NCBI RefSeq assembly: GCF_028369055.1
Contig: NZ_JAQNCZ010000001.1
Coordinates: forward strand, 434,001-498,000
Source of the DNA: Cognatishimia sp. SS12
GTDB taxonomy: Bacteria > Pseudomonadota > Alphaproteobacteria > Rhodobacterales > Rhodobacteraceae
Direction of reading: 5' to 3'
Length of the DNA stretch: 64,000 bases
Part shown: positions 57,412 through 64,000 of the stretch, piece by piece
Numbering within the stretch: the first letter of the stretch is position 1
Layout of the letters: each line of letters opens with the position of its first letter
Notes under the pieces: model-generated
The model's database searches: none
The model's input: the letters and a program-made list of their open reading frames with translations, nothing else
Told to the model about the DNA's origin: nothing
Made by a program: the position numbers and the translations under genes

Positions 57412-58807
57412 TATTCTGATCGTTGACGACGAACGCGACATTCGCGAGTTGGTCTCTGATATCTTGGAAGACGAGGGGTATTCCACACGGCTGGCAGGCA
57501 CCAGCGATGAGGCAATGAAAGAAGTCACCTCAGAGCGGCCGGCGCTGATGATCCTCGATATCTGGCTCAAAGACAGCCAGATGGATGGGATCGACATTCT
57601 GAAAGCGGTGAAACGTGATTACCCAGAGGTGCCGATTGTCATCATCTCGGGTCACGGCAATGTTGAAATTGCCGTCGCTGCGATCAAGCAGGGTGCTTAT
57701 GACTTTATTGAAAAACCCTTTAATATTGACCAGTTGCTGGTCGTTATCCGTCGCGCGATGGAGGCAAGCCGCCTGCGCAACGAGAATATCGAACTGAAGC
57801 GTCAGGACAGCAAAGCCACTGAGATGATCGGGCAAAGTGCTGCGTTCCGTGGGCTGGTGTCCAATCTGGATAAGGTCACAAAATCAAATGGTCGCGTTAT
57901 GCTGTGCGGTCCGGCCGGGTCCGGCAAAGAGGTGGCGGCGCGCTACATCCACGCCAATTCCAACCGCGCCAGCGGCCCCTTTGTCACCGTGAACTGTGCG
58001 GGGGTGGAACCAGAGCGCATGGAAGAGGTGCTGTTTGGCCGTGAAAGCGCAGAGCGCGGCGTGGAGCCGGGGCTGCTGGAACAGGCCAATGGCGGCATCG
58101 TCTATTTTGACGAAGTGGCTGATATGCCGCTGGGCACCCAATCCAAGATCCTGCGGGTGCTGGTGGATCAACGGTTTGCGCGTGTGGGCGGCAGTGACAA
58201 TGTCAATGTGGATCTGCGGGTCATCTCCTCCACCAGCAAGGATCTGGAGGCCGAAATTGCCGAGGGCCGCTTTCGACAAGAACTCTATCACCGTTTGAAC
58301 GTGGTGCCGATTGCGGTGCCATCCTTGTCCGAACGGCGCGAGGATATCCCGGAACTGGCGGGATATTTCATCAACGGATTCAACCAATCACAGGGTTTGC
58401 CACTGCGCAGCCTGGCGGACGATGCGGTGGCTTTGATGCAGACCATGCGTTGGCCGGGCAATGTGCGACAGCTCAAGAACCTGATTGAGCGGGTGCTGAT
58501 TTTGGGCGATGGCACTGGGCCGATTGAAGCGCGCGAGTTGCCGGGCGATGAAACTCCCACGCAGGACGAAGGGCGTGTGGTGCTCTCCGGGGCGCTGGCG
58601 ACCCTGCCGCTGCGTGAGGCGCGCGAAGCCTTTGAACGTGAATACCTGCTGACGCAGATCAACCGGTTTGGCGGCAATATCAGCCGCACGGCGTCTTTCG
58701 TCGGGATGGAGCGTTCGGCTCTGCACCGCAAACTGAAATCGCTGGGTGTTGTGACCTCAAACAAGGCTGGCAACCGGGTGGCGCGTGTTGACGAAATGGG
58801 CAGCTAG
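57404..58807 (+). CDS. ntrX: Response regulator NtrX lacking the GAFTGA loop
   Basis: The 467-aa regulator has a receiver with Asp52 (MILDIWLKDSQMDG), an AAA+ domain with Walker A GPAGSGKE (169-176) and Walker B GGIVYFDE (230-237), and a C-terminal DNA-binding helix (NISRTASFVGMERSALHRKL). At the GAFTGA position it reads LFGRESAERGVEPG, so the sigma-54 contact loop is missing. The start at 57404 overlaps ntrY and has GGGGGA eight bases upstream. Confidence 0.93.
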   Translation: MGDILIVDDERDIRELVSDILEDEGYSTRLAGTSDEAMKEVTSERPALMILDIWLKDSQMDGIDILKAVKRDYPEVPIVIISGHGNVEIAVAAIKQGAYDFIEKPFNIDQLLVVIRRAMEASRLRNENIELKRQDSKATEMIGQSAAFRGLVSNLDKVTKSNGRVMLCGPAGSGKEVAARYIHANSNRASGPFVTVNCAGVEPERMEEVLFGRESAERGVEPGLLEQANGGIVYFDEVADMPLGTQSKILRVLVDQRFARVGGSDNVNVDLRVISSTSKDLEAEIAEGRFRQELYHRLNVVPIAVPSLSERREDIPELAGYFINGFNQSQGLPLRSLADDAVALMQTMRWPGNVRQLKNLIERVLILGDGTGPIEARELPGDETPTQDEGRVVLSGALATLPLREAREAFEREYLLTQINRFGGNISRTASFVGMERSALHRKLKSLGVVTSNKAGNRVARVDEMGS

Positions 58808-58875
58808 GGTGCTAAGCATTTGACGAGATTGGCGCGTTCTGCCAAACCAAACGTCGGGCATATGCGGAGGCATAG

Positions 58876-60255
58876 ATGAAGGTCATTATTTGCGGTGCCG
58901 GTCAGGTGGGCTGGCAAATCGCGCGGCACCTCTCAAACGAGCGCAATGACGTCACCGTGGTGGATTACAATGCTGATCTTGTGCGCCGGGCCACCGACAC
59001 GCTTGATGTGCAGGGCGTGGCCGGGTTTGCCAGCTATCCGGATGTGCTGGAGCGGGCAGGCGCACGGGATGCGGATATGATCATTGCCGCGACCCATTCG
59101 GACGAGGTCAACATGGTGACCTGTCAGATTGCCCATTCGGTGTTTGACGTCCCGCGCAAGATCGCGCGTCTGCGGGCGCAATCCTATTTGGATGCGATTT
59201 ATTCCGATCTCTATCGGCGCGATCATATGCCGATTGAGGTGGTGATCAGCCCCGAACGCGAGGTCGCGGCCGCAGCATTGAAACGTCTGGCGGCCCCGGC
59301 GGCCTTTGACACGGAATTCTTTCTGGACGGCAAGCTGCAGCTTTTGGGGATCACGCTGGACGAAGATTGCCCGGTTTTGAACACCCCGCTGCGGCAGCTG
59401 TCAGATCTGTTTTCCACATTGCGCGCCGTGGTGGTTGGTGTGCGCCGGGAAGGGGTGCTGTTTGCGCCAGAGCCGGGCGATCAGATGTTTGGCGGCGACG
59501 AAATCTATGTGATGTCCAATATCAAGGACGCACAGCGCACGCTTGAGATTTTCGGCAAGAAATCAAACAAACAAGAGCGTGTCATTCTGATCGGCGGCGG
59601 CAATGTCGGCCGCATGGTTGCCGAAAAGATCGAGGCACTGCCGGGCCGCGGCATTCGCGCCAAGATGATCGAAAAGAGCCGTCAGGTCGCCGAAGCGGCG
59701 GCTGAATCGCTGGAGCGCACGATTGTGCTGCATGGCGATGGCCTGGACAGCGCGCTGCTGCGCGAGGCGGGGATTGACCGCGCTGATGCGGTGCTGGCAG
59801 TGACCGATGATGACAAAACCAATATTCTTACGGCGGTACGCGCCAAGTCACAGGGCTGCCCGCTGGCCATTGCGCTGATCAATGATCCGACGTTGGTGCC
59901 GCTGATGGCCCCGCTTGGGATTGACGCCTATATCAACCCGCGCGCCACCACCGTGTCGTCGATCTTGCGCCATATCCGCCATGGGCGCGTCAGCGACGTC
60001 TATTCGCTGGGTGATGCAGAGGCCGAGATTATCGAGGCCGAGGTTCTGTCGACCTCGCCGATTGCCGGGCAGCTGGTGCGCGACATTTCCTTCCCCGAAG
60101 GCGTGCTGATCGGCGGCCTGATGCAGGATGGCGAGCTGGTCAAACCGCTGGGGGATACCCGGATCAACGAAGGTGATAAACTGGCGCTCTTTGCTCTGGC
60201 CAAAGACATCGGCGAGGTTGAGCGTCTGTTGCAAGTTTCGATTGATTTCTTCTGA
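58876..60255 (+). CDS. trkA: Trk potassium uptake regulator TrkA
   Basis: TrkA is the cytosolic NAD(H)-binding subunit that gates the Trk channel. The 459-aa product has two RCK halves: nucleotide motifs CGAGQVGWQIARHL at the N-terminus and IGGGNVGRMVAEKIE near residue 238, each followed by a TrkA-C domain. It is upstream of and probably cotranscribed with trkH. Confidence 0.95.
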   Translation: MKVIICGAGQVGWQIARHLSNERNDVTVVDYNADLVRRATDTLDVQGVAGFASYPDVLERAGARDADMIIAATHSDEVNMVTCQIAHSVFDVPRKIARLRAQSYLDAIYSDLYRRDHMPIEVVISPEREVAAAALKRLAAPAAFDTEFFLDGKLQLLGITLDEDCPVLNTPLRQLSDLFSTLRAVVVGVRREGVLFAPEPGDQMFGGDEIYVMSNIKDAQRTLEIFGKKSNKQERVILIGGGNVGRMVAEKIEALPGRGIRAKMIEKSRQVAEAAAESLERTIVLHGDGLDSALLREAGIDRADAVLAVTDDDKTNILTAVRAKSQGCPLAIALINDPTLVPLMAPLGIDAYINPRATTVSSILRHIRHGRVSDVYSLGDAEAEIIEAEVLSTSPIAGQLVRDISFPEGVLIGGLMQDGELVKPLGDTRINEGDKLALFALAKDIGEVERLLQVSIDFF

Positions 60256-60260
60256 GCAGC

Positions 60261-61784
60261 ATGGGGCAGGCGCTCAGAAATATGCCGCTGTTTCTGCAGC
60301 TTCTGGGCATCGCGGGCGCTTCGATGCTTATTCCGTCCGTCTATGCGCTGACGCTGGAACAATTCCACATCGCGCGCAGCTTTTTCTATAGCGGCATTCT
60401 GACCCTGCTGAGCGTGGTTTTGGTCGCCGTCGCCACGGCGCAAGGCACTGAACGTAAGTCTGTCCGCCTGCAGCGATATCTCTTGGCCCTGCTGGCGGCA
60501 TTCACCCTGTTGCCGCTGGCCTTGGCAGTGCCGTTTTACGAGGGGCTGCGCACCACAAGTTTCCTGAACGCTTATCTTGAAATGGTCAGCGCCTTCACCA
60601 CCACCGGGCTGGTGCTGTTTGACGATCCATCGCGGCTGTCGCCGGTCTTGCACCTCTGGCGCGCACAGGTGGCCTGGATGGGCGGCATGATGATGTGGGT
60701 TGCGGCGGCGGCGGTGCTCTCGCCGCTGAACCTGGGTGGATTTGAGGTTTCGGCTCGCGCGGATTTTGGCCAGTTCAATGAGCAGGGCGGTCGGCTTGGG
60801 CGGCTTGACGCGGCGCGGCGCTGGCAACGCACCAGCCTGCATCTGGTGCCGATCTATGCCGGTCTGACCGTGGTGCTGTGGGTGTTGCAGATGATCTTGG
60901 GGGAAACGTCGATTGTCGCGTTGGTACACGCCATGTCGGTTCTCTCTACCAGCGGGATTTCGGCTGTCGGCGGCGTGCAGAACGCCGGGATCGGGCTGGG
61001 CGGCGAGGTTCTGATTTTTCTCTTTCTGTTCTTTGCCCTGTCGCGGCAGACCTTTTCCACCGATCTGGGGGCCACGCGCCGCGAAGGGTTGCTGGATGAT
61101 CCCGAATTTCGTTTCGCAGCGTTCCTGATCGCCAGCGTCTCGCTATTTTTGTTCCTCCGCCACTGGGTGGGGGCCATTGACGTTGATGAGGAAGAAAACT
61201 TTGTCGCCGCTCTGCGCGCGCTTTGGGGGACGGTGTTCACCGTGCTGTCTTTTCTGACCACCACCGGCTTTGAAAGCGCCGAATGGGACACCGCGCAGAA
61301 CTGGTCGGGTCTTGGGACGCCCGGTCTCTTGCTGCTTGGCCTTTCGATGATCGGCGGCGGCGTGGCGACCACGGCGGGTGGGGTCAAGTTGATCCGGGTC
61401 TTTGCGCTCTATTTGCAAGGATTGCGCGAGATTGAATTGATGGTGCACCCCAGTTCTGTCAGTCGCTCTGGCGTGCGCAACCGGCGCATTCGGCGGCAGG
61501 GAGCCTTGATTGCTTGGGTGTTTTTCATGCTGTTCGCGCTGACCTTGGCGGCTGTCACGCTGCTGCTGACGGCCCTGCAGATCGACTTTGAAGACGCGCT
61601 GGTTCTGGCCATTGCCACGCTCTCGACCACCGGCCCGCTGGTACAAAGCGCCGCGTCTGACAGTATTGAGTTGCTGGGCGCAGGCCTGGCGGTCAAGGCG
61701 GTGCTGTGTGCAGCCATGGTTCTGGGACGATTGGAAACCTTGGTGATCATTGCGCTCTTGTCGCCAAACCTTTGGCGCGACTGA
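60261..61784 (+). CDS. trkH: Potassium uptake protein TrkH
   Basis: TrkH forms the potassium pore. The 507-aa product has many membrane helices and four pore loops with their selectivity threonine/glycine segments: SAFTTTGLVL, LSTSGISAV, LTTTGFESA and LSTTGPLVQ. It starts five bases after trkA. No strong ribosome binding site is seen before the ATG, so translation may depend on trkA. Confidence 0.94.
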   Translation: MGQALRNMPLFLQLLGIAGASMLIPSVYALTLEQFHIARSFFYSGILTLLSVVLVAVATAQGTERKSVRLQRYLLALLAAFTLLPLALAVPFYEGLRTTSFLNAYLEMVSAFTTTGLVLFDDPSRLSPVLHLWRAQVAWMGGMMMWVAAAAVLSPLNLGGFEVSARADFGQFNEQGGRLGRLDAARRWQRTSLHLVPIYAGLTVVLWVLQMILGETSIVALVHAMSVLSTSGISAVGGVQNAGIGLGGEVLIFLFLFFALSRQTFSTDLGATRREGLLDDPEFRFAAFLIASVSLFLFLRHWVGAIDVDEEENFVAALRALWGTVFTVLSFLTTTGFESAEWDTAQNWSGLGTPGLLLLGLSMIGGGVATTAGGVKLIRVFALYLQGLREIELMVHPSSVSRSGVRNRRIRRQGALIAWVFFMLFALTLAAVTLLLTALQIDFEDALVLAIATLSTTGPLVQSAASDSIELLGAGLAVKAVLCAAMVLGRLETLVIIALLSPNLWRD

Positions 61785-61910
61785 TCAATAATCCCAAATT
61801 TACGCTTGGAAATTTGCATTTAGGGGTGGAATATCCTCTTCGGGCATTCCATACTTACCCCCGGATATTCACGCACCCGTGGCAACAACAAAAACAAAGG
61901 CGAACAAGCT
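61785..61910 (+). promoter_or_regulatory. hfq leader region with two inverted repeats
   Basis: CAAATTT at 61795-61801 pairs with AAATTTG at 61810-61816. TGGAAT at 61827-61832 pairs with ATTCCA at 61846-61851, and GGGGT/ACCCC can extend that stem past a small bulge. The first may end the trkH transcript and the second may be a leader hairpin of hfq; both are inferred. CAACAACAAAAACAAAGGCG follows before the ATG, an A-rich unstructured stretch. Confidence 0.4.
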
Positions 61911-62150
61911 ATGGCTTCGGATCGACAAAATCTTCAGGACGCATTTCTTAATCACGTTCGGAAAACCAAAGTTCCGGTGACAATTTTTCTGATCAACGGT
62001 GTCAAGCTGCAGGGTGTGATTACGTGGTTTGACAATTTCTGCGTGCTTCTGCGCCGCGATGGTCAAAGCCAGCTGGTGTATAAACACGCGATTTCCACCA
62101 TTATGCCGGCCCAGCCGATCAGCCTGTATGAAGGTGAAGAACCCTCTTGA
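61911..62150 (+). CDS. hfq: RNA chaperone Hfq
   Basis: Hfq is a hexameric Sm-like protein that pairs small RNAs with mRNAs. The 79-aa product has the Sm1 motif [19 protein letters not shown] and the Sm2 motif [12 protein letters not shown]. There is no long C-terminal tail, as usual in alphaproteobacteria. Its stop overlaps the hflX start. Confidence 0.98.
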   Translation: MASDRQNLQDAFLNHVRKTKVPVTIFLINGVKLQGVITWFDNFCVLLRRDGQSQLVYKHAISTIMPAQPISLYEGEEPS

Positions 62151-63421
62151 TGGAACATGAAACGCATGTCACCCGCGCTTGGGTGCTGCGTCCGGAACTA
62201 AAAGCCGCTGACCCGCGTCGTGAGGCCTCTTTCGCTCTGGAAGAGGCCATTTCGCTTGCGGCCGCTTTGCCCAATCTGGATGTGATCGGCGCAGACATCG
62301 TCAAGCTGCAGAAATTGCAGCCCGGCAAGCTGTTTGGCTCGGGCAAGATCGACGAGCTGAAAGCCAAATTCAAAGCCGAAGAGATCGAGCTTGTCTTGAT
62401 CGACGGCGCGGTCACGCCGGTACAGCAGCGCAATCTTGAAAAAGAATGGGGTGTGAAGCTGCTGGACCGCACCGGTCTGATCCTTGAAATTTTTAGCGAC
62501 CGCGCGCGCACGCGCGAAGGGGTGCTGCAGGTCGAAATGGCGGCGCTGTCCTATCAACGCACCCGTCTTGTGCGGGCCTGGACTCACCTTGAACGGCAGC
62601 GTGGCGGGCTTGGGTTTGTTGGCGGCCCCGGCGAAACCCAGATCGAGGCGGACCGCCGCGCGATTGATGATCAATTGGTGCGCCTGCGTCGCCAATTGTC
62701 CAAAGTGGTGAAAACCCGCGAATTGCATCGCGGTGCCCGCGCCAAAGTGCCTTATCCGATTGTGGCGCTTGTGGGCTATACCAACGCCGGAAAATCCACG
62801 CTCTTTAACCGCGTGACCGGCGCGGATGTGCTGGCCAAAGACATGCTATTTGCCACGCTGGATCCCACCATGCGCCGCCTTGAGCTGCCGGATGGGCCAG
62901 AGGTCATCCTGTCTGATACCGTGGGCTTCATTTCCGATCTGCCGACCGAGTTGGTCGCGTCCTTCCGCGCCACGCTCGAAGAGGTGCTGGCCGCCGACAT
63001 CATCCTGCATGTGCGCGATATTTCGCATTCCGAAAGCGACATTCAGGCCGAAGACGTGCAGGACATCTTGTCGTCCTTGGGCGTCAACGAAGATATCCCG
63101 CAGCTTGAAGTCTGGAATAAGATCGATTTGCTTGAAGGCGATGAGGCTGCCGCCAAAGAAGCGATTGCCGCCCGCAGCGAGGATATCTTTGCCATTTCCG
63201 CCATCACCGGCGCAGGCATCGATGCGCTACTCAGCGCCGTCACCGCGCAGTTGCAGGGCGAGATTACAACAGAGGTTCTGTCGCTGAGTTTCGCCGAAGG
63301 CAAACAGCGCGCTTGGCTCTTTGCCGAAGGATTGGTGGCAGAGGAGGTCCAGACCGACACGGGGTTTGACGTCACCGTCAACTGGACGGCCAAACAGGCC
63401 GCGCAGTATAAACGCCTGTAA
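62150..63421 (+). CDS. hflX: Ribosome-splitting GTPase HflX
   Basis: HflX binds stalled ribosomes and splits them after heat or antibiotic stress. The 423-aa product has the N-terminal HflX domain (LQPGKLFGSGKIDELK, LEKEWGVKLLDRTGLILEIF), the glycine-rich linker GGLGFVGGPGETQIEADRR and the G domain: G1 GYTNAGKST, G3 DTVGF, G4 NKID. The ATG overlaps the hfq stop by one base (TGATG); the pairing with hfq is conserved. Confidence 0.96.
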   Translation: MEHETHVTRAWVLRPELKAADPRREASFALEEAISLAAALPNLDVIGADIVKLQKLQPGKLFGSGKIDELKAKFKAEEIELVLIDGAVTPVQQRNLEKEWGVKLLDRTGLILEIFSDRARTREGVLQVEMAALSYQRTRLVRAWTHLERQRGGLGFVGGPGETQIEADRRAIDDQLVRLRRQLSKVVKTRELHRGARAKVPYPIVALVGYTNAGKSTLFNRVTGADVLAKDMLFATLDPTMRRLELPDGPEVILSDTVGFISDLPTELVASFRATLEEVLAADIILHVRDISHSESDIQAEDVQDILSSLGVNEDIPQLEVWNKIDLLEGDEAAAKEAIAARSEDIFAISAITGAGIDALLSAVTAQLQGEITTEVLSLSFAEGKQRAWLFAEGLVAEEVQTDTGFDVTVNWTAKQAAQYKRL

Positions 63422-63431
63422 CATCAGGCTG

Positions 63432-64000
63432 TTACGATACCTTTTTCATTAAATCTTGCAGCCTGTCGTAAAGCGAAGCGTCAGCCATCTGGCTGACGTT
63501 AAACCGCATGTGATGGGGCTTGGATTGGCTGGGGCTAAAAACATTGCCCGGTGCCAGCACCAGATTTTGCTCTAACGCCAGACGCGCCAGCTTTGCGGCG
63601 TCGATCCCTTTGGGCAATTGGCACCACAGATAAAACCCGCCGCGTGGTTTGACCCAGATGTGGAGGCCCAGGCTTTCGAGGTTTTGCATGGCCGCGCGGC
63701 GGCCTTGGCTGAGGCGGTGCTGCAAGGCCTGCATATGTTTGCGATAGCTGCCATCGGTCAGCGCCCGGTGCAGCACCTCAGCGATCATCGGGCTGGGGCC
63801 ACTGAATTGGCTGGCGACTTGCAGATCAATCAGCGCCTCAACCCAATCCGCCCGCGCCGCGATATACCCGCAGCGCAGCGAGGCAGAGAGCGTCTTGGTA
63901 AAACTGCCAACCCGCAGCACCCGGTCCAGCCCATCCAGAGTGGCAAGGCGCGGTGACATATCCGGTTCAAATTCGCTAAAGATATCATCTTCGACAATCA
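63432..64000 (-). CDS. MocR-type aminotransferase-domain protein, C-terminal part (runs off the right edge)
   Basis: About 189 codons of the C-terminal half are present. The frame continues off the edge with IVEDDIFSEFEPD. The PLP lysine is in GSFTKTLSASLRCGYIA, and KPRGGFYLWCQLP and MRFNVSQM close the fold. The acidic VEDDIF segment is typical of MocR-like regulators more than of plain aminotransferases, but the N-terminus that would settle this is missing. It converges on hflX. Confidence 0.8.
   Translation of the reverse strand, partial: IVEDDIFSEFEPDMSPRLATLDGLDRVLRVGSFTKTLSASLRCGYIAARADWVEALIDLQVASQFSGPSPMIAEVLHRALTDGSYRKHMQALQHRLSQGRRAAMQNLESLGLHIWVKPRGGFYLWCQLPKGIDAAKLARLALEQNLVLAPGNVFSPSQSKPHHMRFNVSQMADASLYDRLQDLMKKVS

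Overview
The window is a chromosomal segment of an alphaproteobacterium, almost certainly a Rhodobacterales member of the Roseobacter group. The evidence is the gene order (pyrH-frr-uppS-cdsA-dxr-rseP-bamA-skp-fabZ-lpxA-lpxI-lpxB; dusB-ntrB-ntrC-ntrY-ntrX-trkA-trkH-hfq-hflX), the fused IspDF enzyme, an adjacent SciP/CtrA pair, and two NtrC-family regulators that lack the sigma-54 contact loop. I cannot name a genus. Nearly all of it is core genome: I see no insertion sequence, prophage, integrase, CRISPR array, tRNA or rRNA gene.

Layout. 1-13.9 kb: miaA (partial, minus), then a long plus-strand run for UMP kinase, ribosome recycling, undecaprenyl-PP, CDP-diacylglycerol, MEP-pathway isoprenoid, outer-membrane assembly and lipid A synthesis; mnmA (minus) closes it. 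14-19.7 kb: sciP and ctrA, each preceded by a CtrA-type site, then ligA, recG and a 40-residue membrane peptide behind an alphaproteobacterial LexA-type box. 20-25.4 kb: a LysR/aminotransferase divergent pair, a Fe-S scaffold gene, hisI, gluQ and trmFO. 25.4-28 kb: two gene-poor gaps flank a small thioesterase gene; one holds a strong multi-stem inverted repeat, the other a minus-strand terminator unit divergent from a MocR-type regulator. 28.1-39.4 kb: rplM-rpsI, an FkbM methyltransferase, ppk2-tetR, an ATPase/metA/hydrolase group, a FadL-like porin, an EamA transporter, an epimerase and guaA. 39.7-44 kb: a DUF6456 helix-turn-helix protein, then an oxidative-stress cluster (katA, oxyR, peroxiredoxin). 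44-51.4 kb: lipA, two c-type cytochromes, a small membrane protein plus hpt, a COQ10-like protein, an ammonium transporter, and cinA-pgpA-ispDF. 51.6-64 kb: nitrogen regulation, potassium uptake, hfq, hflX and a partial MocR-type aminotransferase.

The most notable items are not the large genes. They are (i) the SOS-box-linked 40-aa membrane peptide, (ii) the 76-nt multi-stem repeat upstream of trmFO, (iii) the short terminator-ended unit opposite the MocR gene with a shared set of TTGTA/TACAA and GGTACAAT motifs, (iv) a 46-aa membrane peptide inserted between rseP and bamA, and (v) the GAFTGA-less NtrC and NtrX. Functions of enzymes are assigned by recognisable family motifs; operators, promoters and RNAs are inferences from pattern alone.
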